The translations under genes were made by a program, and so were the position numbers. The notes under the pieces are model-generated. The model was not told the origin of the DNA and did not search any database. It saw only the letters and a program-made list of their open reading frames with translations. This document shows positions 35,951 through 47,798 of a DNA stretch of 64,000 bases, one piece after another (within the stretch, counting starts at the first letter, position 1; each line of letters begins with the position of its first letter). The stretch spans positions 25,794,501 through 25,858,500 of the forward strand of contig NC_065574.1 in assembly GCF_937616625.2 (NCBI RefSeq). The letters are read 5' to 3'. Source of the DNA: Mercurialis annua. Taxonomy: Eukaryota > Streptophyta > Magnoliopsida > Malpighiales > Euphorbiaceae.

Positions 35951-38037
35951 CCAAATACGCTGCATTTTCGACTTTAAAGTATAATAACAACAGAAGACAA
36001 ACAGATGCTAATCCGTTGGTAATTACAAAACCCTTCAACACACTACTAGTCAGTTCAAAAAACAACGACGTGGTTTTGTGGCTCTCTGCTTCTTCCTTGA
36101 AGTCCAAATTCTCTTAGGATTAGGTTTCTTCTTAATTTTCAATATAAATTTCTGAGACCCGTTTGTTTTTTTGTTTCATTATTATGTTATTGAAATTTTA
36201 ATATCTAATCTTTGTGGCTGTTTTTGTTCTCTCGTTTTTGGAGAAGGGATTCCGCCGCCGCCGTGTTGCTCCTCCGATTGCCGCTACCTTCACTATTCTG
36301 GATCCTCCAGCGCTATGTCAGAGAACTGATAACTGCTGCCATCCGTTGCCTTTTCATCAAAGGTTAGCTTTTTAAATTATGAATTGATTCTATTTGTTTT
36401 TTTTAAATGGTCTGTTAGAGTTAAATTACGATTAAACTGATTATGGTTATTAATTTAGAGTTAAATTAAGAGTTGATTCTGTTGCCATATGCTATAGTTT
36501 GCAATTAAAAGGTTCTTTGGCTGATTTAACTATATGATTTTGCACATCAGAATTATAAGATCTGTTCATCAACTGCTTATAGGTGTTTCTTATGTCCGCA
36601 AGGGAACTTTTCGATTATTTTGTTGTTTTTAAAATTTTAAATGAATAACCTATTCTTATATGAAATGTTATTTTACTGATTTTAATTTCAACATTTGAAT
36701 GTTGATGTTTCTAAGCATGTAATGTACATAATCGCCAAAACCACATAGAGGAATAAGGATACAATACAATATCTGTTGAAAGGTGCTAAGAGTTAATGTG
36801 TGAGGAAAGTTGGGGTTGTTTAATTTTAAGAGAGATTTGAGGCCTTTGAAGTCTGCTAGAGTTAATGTATGAGGAAATTTACTAATAACTTAGACATATA
36901 TAGCTACTTGAATTCTCTGTCATTCATACAACCATCATCAATCATATATAATAAGCTACATACATCATAATTGAGTAATGTGTTGTTAAGCTTGAACTGA
37001 TAGACTTTATGTCTTAATTTTGTTGTTTACTTTGTACTGTTTCAAAATGAGAAAAAGGGACAATTATTCTCCAAAATTTTGAATATATATACAGGTTTGG
37101 AAAACATATTTTTTTGATAATTTTTGATGTTTTATGACTTTTCAAATTTAGAGATGCTTTCATTAATACTATTTGGTGAAAATTCAGTTTCAAAACTATA
37201 TATTGAAAAAAATTCAGTACACTGCCGATTTAAATATTATGGCTAGTACAGGGTAAACGTACTCTAAAGAACACGTATTTAATGTAAAGATAATATTCTT
37301 TTTTTAATACCATTGGACTGAAAAACAATATAATTAATCCATCAAATAGTTAACTGAGCTTAACCTAAATCGTAAAATCAGATTTATATATCTTCATGCT
37401 TGAAGACAAATTAGATAAATTTGTATGCATAAATCAGAATTTGCATATGTTTGACCTAGTGGTTAAGGTAAATTAAATGTCAAATAAATTAACTAATTTC
37501 ATCTAATTTCTCAGGTGTAAGTTATATACATTTGATATGTTACGTATGTAACAAGTCAAAATATTGTTATAGTTAATTCACATGGAAAGTTAAATAGAAA
37601 AGCTATAATCCTTTTTCTACCATCAATTGAAAAAAAATAGTTATAAGTTGAAAGTTTGTTTTACATTTTGGGTTAATTTAGGTTAGTTACTGCTATTATT
37701 TTCTTGAATTTAGTAAACTCTCTTTAAGTGTGTGATTAGCATTCCGATTAGTGTATATGCACTATAAACAATTTTTGTCTAAATTTTGATAAAGATGCAA
37801 AAAATTGAGCTGCAAATGAACAAAATGTATTTATATTATAGTTGAACTTTGATGCCTTGTGTATATACATGAATTTAAAATAAACTACGTATTGTCAACT
37901 ATTAAAAGTAGTTAGTGGTTTCGTGTTACATATGTAAAAATAGCTAATTAACTCATTTATGTCATAATTACAATCGAGAATAAAAATAAGTTAAATTTAT
38001 ATATCATATAATAAACACAATTAAATCTTATACAGAC
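35951..38037 (+). other. Leader and probable 5' intron of the CACTA TnpD gene
   Basis: 36040-36363 is less AT-rich (CCGCCGCCG, CTCCTCCGATT) and ends AAAG/GTTAGC, a plausible non-coding first exon and donor. 36364-38037 is AT-rich with no coding signal and ends just before the TnpD start, as expected for a long intron. Confidence 0.45.
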
Positions 38038-39968
38038 ATGAGATCAGACCGACTTTGGATGTATGAGGGCAGAATAAGGAATGGTCGTATTTCGCCAGAG
38101 TTTATAGTACATGTAGAAGATTTCATTCAGTTTGCGCAATCACATCCTAATTGCGTAAGCGGTGGGACACGTATTAGGTGTCCTTGTACTAGAAAAAAGT
38201 GTCAAAATAAACGTTATGAAGACTTTGACAACGTGAGGGTCCATCTTTATAGGGATGGCTTTGTTAAAGATTACTACGATTGCATTTATCACGGTGAGCA
38301 TCCAAGTAGTACTCTTCGACATGAAGATTTTCTATACTAAACCCATGATGAACCAGACAACGTAATGAATGATGAGAACATCACTTCGTACCATAGAATG
38401 ATCGAAGATGCAGTTGGGCCTGATTTCATTCCAAATGAAACAGAAGAGCCTCCAAATGCTGAAGCTCATAAGTTTTATGATATGATGCGAGTAGCTGATA
38501 AAGAAATAGTTCCTGGAAATAATAGACATTCTCAAATGTCTGCAGTCGTTCGAATGTTAGAGATGAAGTGTAGGCATCACTTTTCAGAGTCGGCCTACAA
38601 TGAGATGAGTGAATTCCTCCAAGAGGTTTTGCCAGATGATAACTCAATGCCGAAAGATTTCTATAGCACAAAGAAGCTAGTGAAAGGGTTGGGATTACCT
38701 GTTGAAGTAATTCATTGTTGCTATTATAATTGTATGATATTTTGGGGTGCAGACAGTGGGTTGAACCGTTGCAAAGTTTGTGGAGAAGCAAGGGAAATCT
38801 GCACCCGAAGGATCGAAGCGGAAAGTACCAAGAAAAAAGATGCATTACTTTCCTCTTACACCAAGACTACAAAGATTATATGCATCGCGTGCCACAGCTG
38901 GTGAGATGAGATGGTCTGGTGAACACGAAATGGAGGGTGATAAAATGTGTCACCCATCAGACTCGAAGGCTTGGAAACATTTTGATCAGTGTCATCCACA
39001 ATTTGCATCAGAAATTCGAAATGTTAGACTTGGATTATGCTCAGATGGATTTCAACCATTCGGCCAGTCCGGTCAGCAGTATTCACTATGGCCTGTGGTT
39101 GTCACTCCATATAATTTGCCTCCAGGATTGTGTATGAAGGAGGAATTTATGTTTTTAACAATTCTAGTCCCAGGACCACACAATCCAAAAGCACGTATGG
39201 ATGTTTTCCTTCAGCCATTGATAGCAGAATTGAATTCTTTATGGAGTGCAGGGGTGCAAACTTATGACATTTCAAAGAGGCAAAATTTTACAATGCGAGC
39301 GACATTAATGTGGACTATCAATGATTTTCCTGCGTATGGAATGTTATCTGGCTGGAGTACCTCAGGCAGATTAGCTTGTCCTTATTGTATGGAAGATACG
39401 GACGCCAAAACACTTAAAATAAGTGGGAAACAATCTTGGTTTGATAACCATAGAAAGTTCTTACCTCTTGATCATCCATTTCATCGTAATGTCAATTCTT
39501 TCACAAAAAATGTTAGAGTTACAAAAGTATTTTGGGGTGTGAAATCTGGAGAAGAGATTCTCAACGAGATTAACGAAAAAGAGTTGGTAAAAATAACTGA
39601 AGACGGTGCAGAAGCGCACAATGCTGTAAAATCTACAAATTGTGGATGGCACAAAAAAGTATATTTTGGGACTTTCCCTACTGTAGCACCAATTTAGTAC
39701 GGCATAACCTGGATGTCATGCACATTGAAAAGAATGTGTTTGATAATATTTTCAACATCGTGCTTAACATACCTGGGAGGACAAAAGACACTGCAAAATC
39801 AAGAGACGAGTTGAATGACATTTGTCGTCGTCCAGAGTTAGCGATGAATCCAGATACTGAAAGATACCCGAAGGCTTCATATGTCTTAGATCGACCACAA
39901 AAATAATTGATGTTTCAGTGGGTGAAAGATCTTAAGTTTCCTGATGGTTATGTTTCCAATATGGGAAG
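38038..39968 (+). pseudogene. TnpD-like transposase, 5' part (interrupted by copia)
   Basis: Starts at ATG 38038 with a Transpos_assoc domain: RLWMYEGRIRNGRISPEF, zinc-type RCPCTRKKC, and YHGE near residue 85. The Transposase_21 core follows: HYFPLTPRLQRLYASR, WSGEHEMEG, TLMWTINDFPAYGMLSGWS, RLACPYCMEDT, then MHIEKNVFDNIF. The fragment ends LKFPDGYVSNMG at the retrotransposon junction and resumes at 47799. Lesions: in-frame TAA at 38338-38340, a frame change near 38785-38795, loss of one A in an A-run near 39651-39657, and in-frame TAA at 39904-39906. All surrounding residues match the family, so these are simple inactivating changes. Confidence 0.9.
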
Positions 39969-40853
39969 TGTTGGTGCAGCGGGACGTGAGGGTCCGAATC
40001 GTATATTTCAATTCAAAATTGGAATTCCAACAATTCGGATCCAGAAATTGATCATATCAATAACAAATGGATCGTCGTATCATCTAGTAATTAAAGCACG
40101 CATCTAGAAACCGTAAGAAGAATACCTATGTCGATTCTCCAACGATTCTTGTAGTCCCGATAGTACAGCGACCTCAAGCTCGTCCACACGAGTATGCGTC
40201 CGATTGAATCCTCACCTTGAAGTAATCTGCAAGAGTTTCTCTTGCCGAGCAACCCTAAGCTCAAACTCTCGCCTCGATTACGTCTTTGCAGGGATGTATG
40301 AAAAACTTTCTCCAATCTTTTCTGTGATTGATGACTACTTGAACTCCTTCAAATATGCTCTCTTAAGTGTGGTGTGTGTAGAATGAGCAAAGGCAACCTC
40401 TATTTATAGGGTAGAGCTTTGCTTAAGAATGCAACACCTCACATGCTAGGTGTCACACACAAAGCAAAGGTGTTGCCACCATTCGACACCTCACATGCTA
40501 GGTGTCACACACCAAGCATAGGTGTTGCCACCATCTGACACATCACATGCTAGGTGTGATACATCAAGCATAGGTGTTGCCACCTTCTGACACGTCGGAT
40601 GCTAGGTGTCACACACAGAGACATACATGACATCATCACGTGACATCATCATATGATATCATCGTGGCATCATCACATGACATCATCACATGACATCATC
40701 GTGACATCATCACATGACATCATCACATTAACTTGGATAAAATACAATTAGGTGCCTACTAATTTTTAACTCTTACAAATTAGTCCCTAATTTATACTTG
40801 TTTTTCATCTTAGATTAATTTCCGAGATATGCTAGTATCTATATGAAATCGAT
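39969..40853 (-). repeat. Truncated 3' LTR of the copia element
   Basis: Matches 45840-46720 of the other LTR, beginning TGTTGGTGCAGCGGGACG. It stops at 40853, so about 1.07 kb, corresponding to 46721-47793, is missing along with the polypurine tract. It includes a 52-bp tandem repeat (about 40432-40620) and a TGACATCATCACA microsatellite-like tract (about 40625-40730). Confidence 0.9.
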
Positions 40854-40881
40854 ACCATCTTTTGGAGAGACACATCTCCCT

Positions 40882-42213
40882 TTATCGGCTGATTAATTTC
40901 AGTGGGTCAGCCGTGTTATCGGCTGATGCTATCTTTTGGAGAGACACATCTCCCTTTCCAACAATCTCTCGGATGATATGATAGTGCCTTTCTATGTGTT
41001 TGGATTTCTGGTAAGACCGGGGTTCCTTTGCCTGGGCTATAGCATCATTGTTTTTGCAGAAAAGAGGAACCGCCGACTCAATGGTAGGAACCACACCAAG
41101 TTCAGAAACAAACTTCTTAATCCAAACAGCTTCCTTTGCAGCATCTGATGCCGCAATATACTCAGCTTCTGTGGTGGAATCTACATTGGTTTCTTGTTTG
41201 GAACTCTTCCAACTCACTGCTCCTCCATTACATGTGAATACGAATCCGGATATAGATTTACGATCGTCTATATCTGATTGAAAATCAGAATCTGTAAAGC
41301 CGTCTATTTGTAGATCACCTCCTCCATATGTTAAGATCATATCTTTAGTCCTTCTCAAGTACTTAAAGATATTCTTAACAGTCATCCAGTGTTCCGAACC
41401 TGGATTGGATTGATATCGGCTAGTTAAACTAACCGCATAGGCAATATCCGGCCTGGTACACAACATAGCGTACATAAGACTACCAATTGCCGAAGCATAT
41501 GGTACCTTTGCCATTTCATCTCTTTTCTCAGATGTCTTTGGAGACATATCTTTTGAAAGGTGAATTCCATGCCTAACGGGAATCAGTCCTCTCTTAGAAT
41601 TTTCCATATTGAACTTCTTCAATATCTTTTCTAAGTAAAGCCTTTGGGAGAGACCTATTATTCTCTTAGATCTATCTCTATAGAGTCTAATACCGAGAAT
41701 ATAAGTTGCTTCTTCGAGGTCTTTCATGGAGAAAGTTTTGGATAACCAAAGCTTTATAGAGGTTAACATACCGACATCATTTCCTATTAGTAAAATGTCA
41801 TCTACGTACAAGACTAGGAACGTGATTGCGCTCCCACTAACCTTCTTGTAAACACATGGTTCATCTTCGTTTTTGATAAACTCGTAACTCTTTATAGCTT
41901 CATCAAAACGACGATTCCAACTTCTCGAAGCTTGCTTCAGTCCATATATGGATCGTTTAAGCTTACACACCTTGGAACCTTCTTCGGATTCAAAACCCTT
42001 AGGTTGTTCCATATAGATTTCTTCCTCAATATATCCATTAAGGAATGCGGTCTTGACATCCATTTGCCAAACCTCATAATCTAAATGTGCAACTATGGCA
42101 AGAAGAATCCGGATGGACTTAAGCATGGCTACAGGCGAGAAAGTCTCTTCATAATCGACTCCTTGCCTTTGGCGAAACCCTTTCGCAACAGGCCTAGCTT
42201 TAAAAGTCTCCAC
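40882..42213 (-). pseudogene. Copia reverse transcriptase-RNase H
   Basis: A 443-codon open frame covering the RVT_2 domain and RNase H. Visible sites: catalytic Asp in QMDVKTAFLNG (residue 52), YVDD at 136-139, SRYQSNPGSEHW linker, RNase H TDSDF (308-310) and DSTTEAEYIA (Glu 349). It is copied from the retroelement RNA into DNA as part of one Gag-Pol polyprotein, so this frame should be fused to integrase upstream; a 4-bp insertion near 42246-42252 shifts the frame. The C-terminus is also abnormal: after ADNTADPL it runs into duplicated sequence and stops, losing the usual last residues. Confidence 0.93.
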
Positions 42214-42232
42214 TTTTCCATCAGCACCAATT

Positions 42233-43765
42233 TTACGCTTGAAGATCCATGCATTTGTTCCCTATTGGTATAATACCATTGGGTGGATCAACTAGCTCCC
42301 AAACTTGGTTACTGTACATGGAATCCATTTCCGATTTCATAGCTTCAAGCCATCTTGAAGAATCTGTATCGCATATAGCTTCTTCATAAGTAGAAGGATC
42401 AATAATTTGATCATTTTCTCCATGAATAAACAACTCTTGAATATCATGAAGAAAACCATATCTCTCCGGTGGATAAGGTACTCTACTTGATATTCGAGGT
42501 GTTTCTATAGATTTTACTAATTTTGGTTCACTATGGGTTTGATCAATCTCCATTGTATCATTTTCTTGGTTTTTAGATGACTCCTCATCTAATTCAATAT
42601 TCCTTCCTTTTCCACCTTCTTGAATAAACTCTTTTTCAAGAAAATGGGCATCCCGACTAACAACGATTGTTTGCTCGGACGGAATATAGAAATAATATCC
42701 TAAACTGTCTTTAGGATAACCAACGAACCTTCCCATGATTGATCTTGATTCCAACTTGTCGGTTCTCAACTTTTTGATATATGCCGAACATCCCCAAATC
42801 TTAATATGCTTAAGACTTGGTTCTCTACCATACCATATCGTATAAGGTATTCTCGGAGCGGATTTAGTTGGTACTCGATTTAGAATATAATTTGCGCTAA
42901 GAAGTGCATGACACCATAATGAAATGGGTAAATCAGTATAGCTCATCATTGATCGTACCATGTCTAACAATGTACGATTCCTCCGTTCCGATACACCATT
43001 AACCTGTGGTGTTCCCGGAGGAGTCAGTTGGGAAATAATACCGCATTCTTTTAAGAATGTACCAAACTCAGTACTCAAGTATTCACCTCCTCGATCAGAT
43101 CGTAGGATTTTAATACCTTTTCCAATTTGGTTTTCTACTTCATTTTTGAAATCTTTGAATTTTTCAAAAGCTTCACTCTTGTTCTTCATAAGAACAACAT
43201 ACCCATACCCTGATAAATCATCGGTGAAGGTAATGAAGTATAAATAACCACCTCGTGCCATTTCTTTAAATGGACCACATACATCCTTATGTATGATTTC
43301 CAAAATATCTTTGGCTCTACCACTTTGTCCCACAAAGGGTGATCGGGTCATTTTGCCTTTAAGACATGACTCACAAGTTGAAATTGATGCTGAATCAAGA
43401 TTGCCCAAGATTCCCATCTTATCCAACTTGTTAAGTCTATCTTCCGCAATATGTCCTAATCGTAAGTGCCATAATTGTTTCGAGGTTTGATCACTTATGG
43501 TATTTATTTCTAAAACATTATTTGTATTGCTAACATCTTCATTTATACAACAAAGACCGTTTTGTACATAACCATAACCAACGATTTTATTATCATATAT
43601 AATTTTACAAACATCCTTTGTAAATAGGGAATCATACCTTAATCTTGTCATACAAGATATGGACATGATATTTCTATAAGCGTTTGGTAAGTACAAAACA
43701 TTATTCAAATACAAAACATGTTTATACAACAAAATAGATAGCTTTAACGCTTGCGTTATTTCCAA
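42233..43765 (-). pseudogene. Copia GAG-pre-integrase and integrase
   Basis: About 510 codons. Zinc-binding HHCC: His 100 and 105 (WHLRLGH), Cys 131 and 134 (CESC). Catalytic DD35E is complete: Asp 161 (HKDVCGP), Asp 224 (RSDRGGEY), Glu 260 (SERRNRTL), with 35 residues between the last two. The integrase inserts the cDNA into the host chromosome. The C-terminal part carries the usual copia region (IKIWGCSAYIKK, GRFVGYP). The frame is open but is separated from both protease and RT by frameshifts. Confidence 0.93.
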
Positions 43766-44724
43766 ACTTCAAGATCACTTCGTCCTTATCCAACTTCCTC
43801 TCATTTGCTAGATCCTGTAAGGATGAACAAATGTGAGAACTAGCTCCTGTATCTAATACCCAAGCTTTGGATGAGCTATCGTTATTGGAATTGAAATAAC
43901 AAGAAATTGACATACCCTTACCGGGATTCTCATTCTTCTTGTTCTTGCCTTGGATTCCAAATACTTGGGGCAATTTCGTTTCCAATGTCCCTCGCCTTCA
44001 CAAAAGAAACATTTTCCTTTGTTCTCCGAGGTGCCCTTCTTTTTCGTAATGGCCTTTTGGGCCTTCAAAACATTCTTTTTAGTTTTCTTCTTCTTAGTTT
44101 TACTAGAAGAAGCAACCACAAGAGAAACTTTCTTTCCCTTAACATTATTCTTTCAGCAGTTATCAACATGTTTGATAACTCGGCAAGTGTACATTCTATC
44201 CGATTCATATAGTAATTCGTGATGAAATTACCATATGATTCCGGAAGGGATTGAAGGATCATATCCGTTTGGAGATTGAAGTCCATGATGAAGTCTAGAC
44301 CCTCTAGCCGTTCGATACATCGAATCATTATGTTCACATGTTCTCTAACACCCTTTCCCTCGGAGTGCTTTGCCCGAAATAATTACTTAGATATCTTATA
44401 TCTAGCAAATAGACTTGATTCACCATACAACTCTTGTAAGTGAAACAATATTTCGCGAGCTCCCGGATATTTCTCGTGTTGCTTTTGCAACTCGTTATTC
44501 ATAGATGCTAACTTGGCTTGTTCGTCATCTAACTTCCACTTGCGCAATGCCTCATGTTCCTCGGGAGGTGCCTCAATCGGCAATGGTCCCGGAACATTTG
44601 TCTCAAGAACATATGCTATGTGTTCACTTGCAAGAACTATTTTGAGATTTCTTAACCAATCAACAAAGTTAGGACCCACTGAGCGATTATTGTCGAGAAT
44701 GCTACTTAACGGATTCGATTTCAT
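43722..44724 (-). pseudogene. Copia gag, zinc knuckle and protease
   Basis: Gag starts at ATG 44724 (MKSNPLSSILDNNRSVG) with the retrotransposon-gag region (NFVDWLRNLKIVLASEHIAY). An in-frame TAA lies at 44383-44385, and the frame continues (LFRAKHSEGKGVREHVN) to about 44150. After a frameshift comes the CCHC knuckle CFFCEGEGHWKRNC (CX2CX4HX4C). After another frameshift (about 43945-43985) comes the aspartic protease with WVLDTGASSHIC. Another frame change near 43725-43745 leads into integrase. The knuckle binds element RNA and the protease matures Gag-Pol. Confidence 0.9.
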
Positions 44725-45826
44725 CTTATCTTATCAACCAATAGAAAGAAAATATCTCTAATTAGTATTATTGTCTTGTATATTTAAACCATAATGATTT
44801 GGTCTTTATCAAAATGGCCTCCCACTATCCTTTTCGAATCCTACACTTCCAAAATAGGAAACGTGAATCTTTGTTGGAAAAAGATTCAAGCGGGTGATTG
44901 AATTCTTATACTCATTTATCTTTCCCTCAAGTACTTAATGCTATTCTTGGGATCAAAATGATATATAAGTGAACAACTACTTGTTCATCATATCTCATAT
45001 GAGGTTCAATCATTTCCGGCTCCTAATGCTTTCACCCTCAAGTACTTAATGCTATTCTTGGGTTTCCACAATAGTTAAGTTTAACCCATTGGATCAAGTA
45101 AGATGTATCGATTTGAATAATATACGACTCAGGTACGCCTAATTGCCTTTCTCGCCGTATATTATATCGACTACACCCGCAACATCGCATGCTTAACAAT
45201 AAACTCGACAACATCTCTTGACGATATCATCTCACCCCTATGTATCCATAGCCGACAAGATGATAACTCAAAGCGTGTTAGTTTATTGCTCCAATGGAGA
45301 GCCATTGATAAATCAATTTAATGATTAATCAATATAAACTTAATCTTTTTACTTTTAGGAAGATTTCTTAGGGTTTTAAGTTATTTCGGTCTCACTAAGC
45401 CCACAACACATTTTAGCATGCATCTCATACATATTAAAGCTAAAATGAAACATGCAATCATACATGTATGATCATGGACTTCCTAGGTCTCATTCTTTAG
45501 CCACAAAAGAATGAGCAAACTATTATTTGTTCCGCATGTTTTGTTGACGACAACATAATGCACAAGCGAGCCACGTATTGTGTTAAATAATCACATTAGA
45601 AAAATTCCCAGGATAGATTGGAGGGTCACGAGCGGACCACTTAAGTACCAATCTCCTAGACAGAATTTAATCAAGTGTAATTAATATCACAATACCGTTT
45701 GCTCGTTTTTGCAAACAAGACCTAAGCCCTCGGAATTATAAATTACATGCCAATTAATAATTCCTAAGTCCATGATTATTAGTACATGCATTCAATCGTA
45801 AAGCCTTAGTACTTGCTGATACGGTG
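44725..45826 (-). other. Untranslated leader of the copia element
   Basis: 1.1 kb between the primer-binding site and the gag start, with no supported open frame. A CCCTCAAGTACTTAATGC segment occurs twice (about 44931 and 45032). It would hold the packaging signal. Confidence 0.6.
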
Positions 45827-45838
45827 GCTCTGATACCA
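45827..45838 (-). other. Primer-binding site (tRNA-iMet)
   Basis: On the minus strand the sequence is TGGTATCAGAGC, complementary to the 3' end of plant initiator tRNA-Met, one base after the LTR end CCAACA. It primes minus-strand DNA synthesis. Confidence 0.9.
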
Positions 45839-45839
45839 C

Positions 45840-47793
45840 TGTTGGTGCAGCGGGACGTGAGGGTCGAAATCGTATATTTCAATTCAAAATTGGAATTCCA
45901 ACAATTCGGATCCAGAAATTGATCATATCAATAACAAATGGATCGTCGTATCATCTAGTAATTAAAGCACGCATCTAGAAACCGTAAGAAGAATACCTAT
46001 GTCGATTCTTCAACGATTCTTGTAGTCCCGATAGTACGACAACCTCAAACTCGTCCACACGAGTATGCGTCCGATTGAATCCTCGCCTTGAAGTAATCTG
46101 CAAGAGTTTCTCTTGCCGAGCAACCCTAAGCTCAAACTCTCGCCTCGATTACGTCTTTGCAGGGATGTATGAAAAACTTTCTCCAAGATTTTCTATGATT
46201 GATGACTACTTGAACTCCTTCAAATATGCTCTCTTAAGTGTGGTGTGTGTAGAATGAGCAAAGGCAACCTCTATTTATAGGGTAGAGCTTTGCTTAAGAA
46301 TGCAACACCTCACATGCTAGGTGTCACACACCAAGTAAAGGTGTTGCCACCATTCGACACCTCACATGCTAGGTGTCACACACCAAGCATAGGTGTTGCC
46401 ACCATCTGACACATCACATGCTAGGTGTCACACATCAAGCATAGGTGTTGCCACGTTCTGACACGTCGGATGCTAGGTGTCACACACAGAGACATACATG
46501 ACATCATCATATGACATCATCGTGACATCATCACATGACATCATCGTGACATCATCACATGACATCATCGACATCATCACATGACATCATCACATTAACT
46601 TGGATAAAATACAATTAGGTGCCTACTAATTTATAACTCTTACAAATTAGTCCCTAATTTATACTTGTTTTTTATCTTAGATTAATTTCCAAGATATGCT
46701 AGTATCTATATGAAATCGATCTCTCGTAAACTCAATCGGTTGCACACCCTATTGTGCGTGACTAACTAGGTTCACATCTATATGGAAACGAGAGTCATAA
46801 GAAACGCCTTTCTTATATTAAATAATTAAATCCCATGAATTATTAATTCTTGTAGATCGTGAGTGACGTCTAGCAACATATCACGACCCCTAAATAGATA
46901 TGAATGTTTCGATGCATTCTTTATGAACCAATGTTCATAATTACCGTACACTCAAAATTCCCTTCATCTAAGATTCCGATCTCGACCAGTGTCACGGTTA
47001 AGTCAAACACTGTTTGTCTTAATCATATGACCTCATCTCAGTTCTTATTCTTGATAAATATGACTTCCACTAGAAACAACTTTCTAAGTAAGTCATATAC
47101 ACCCGCGCAGGTTTTATCATCCATCAAGAACAAATTGAGATAGCATAGAATCTTTTCTCCGTTCATCCGGAGTGATAAATCCTCTCTTGGTTAAACCCCT
47201 ATCTCCATATACAACTAACTAGAGCCAACACATCCCGCGACCCTAGCTCATGAAAGATTTAGGGATAAGGAGTATCAAACTCTAATCACCTATATACAAG
47301 ATAGTGTCACCGCAAGTCAAAGGACATATGTACAATTATGAAATAGATGACATTAAATTGACTTTGATGAAATACCATGTATAAGTCATCTAGCGTCACT
47401 TGTTCGACTCACTCAAACCCTTTGAGTGTCCATATGTTTATTCTGATCCCCATCAAGTAGTATGAGACTCACTGCTTCCTATAATTAGTAACTCTTTACT
47501 AATTAGGAGAATAAACAGAGGTGACGATCTTTCCGGGATAATGCGATGCCCTTATTCGTAGGACCCCATCGATCGTGAACGGTTATTTAGATCACTTGTA
47601 TAATAGAATCTGTCACTCATATTCTCAACACCTTAAGAATAGATTCTATCACAATGTGATAAGGACAATATGCAATGAATAAACACTTAGTTGATGAGGC
47701 ACTTAGTTCAAATAAAACATATATATCATTGCCATTGGGATTTGTTTATGAAAGTATAAATACAAAATGGCCCTAGGGCACATACTACTAACG
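45840..47793 (-). repeat. Full-length 5' LTR of the copia element
   Basis: 1,954 bp. On the minus strand it ends CACCAACA; its start reads CGTTAGTAGTATGTGCCC, where TGTTAG would be expected, consistent with a single T-to-C change at the first base. The plus-strand end CTAACG abuts the AGAAG target copy. It contains the same 52-bp tandem repeats (about 46305-46490) and TGACATCATCACA tract (about 46500-46600) as the truncated copy. Confidence 0.85.
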
Positions 47794-47798
47794 AGAAG

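Larger units (their letters stand above)
39969..47793 (-). mobile_element. Ty1/copia LTR retrotransposon nested in TnpD
   Basis: Inserted on the minus strand. Flanking 5-mers are GGAAG (39964-39968) and AGAAG (47794-47798), a target duplication with one substitution; removing the element rejoins TnpD codons in frame (NMGRCVYKTK). The right (5') LTR spans 45840-47793. The left (3') LTR keeps only 39969-40853. The primer-binding site (45827-45838) matches tRNA-iMet. Order from the 5' side is gag, protease, integrase, RT, RNase H, the copia order. The two LTR copies differ by roughly 20 substitutions by eye over the shared 880 bp, so the insertion is not recent. Several frameshifts and a missing U3 make it non-autonomous. 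Confidence 0.93.

Noticed and set aside
42960..43247. Plus-strand open frames opposite the copia integrase and RT (also 40936-41281, 43907-44222)
   Set aside because: They are shadows of the clear minus-strand pol frames, with no domain of their own.
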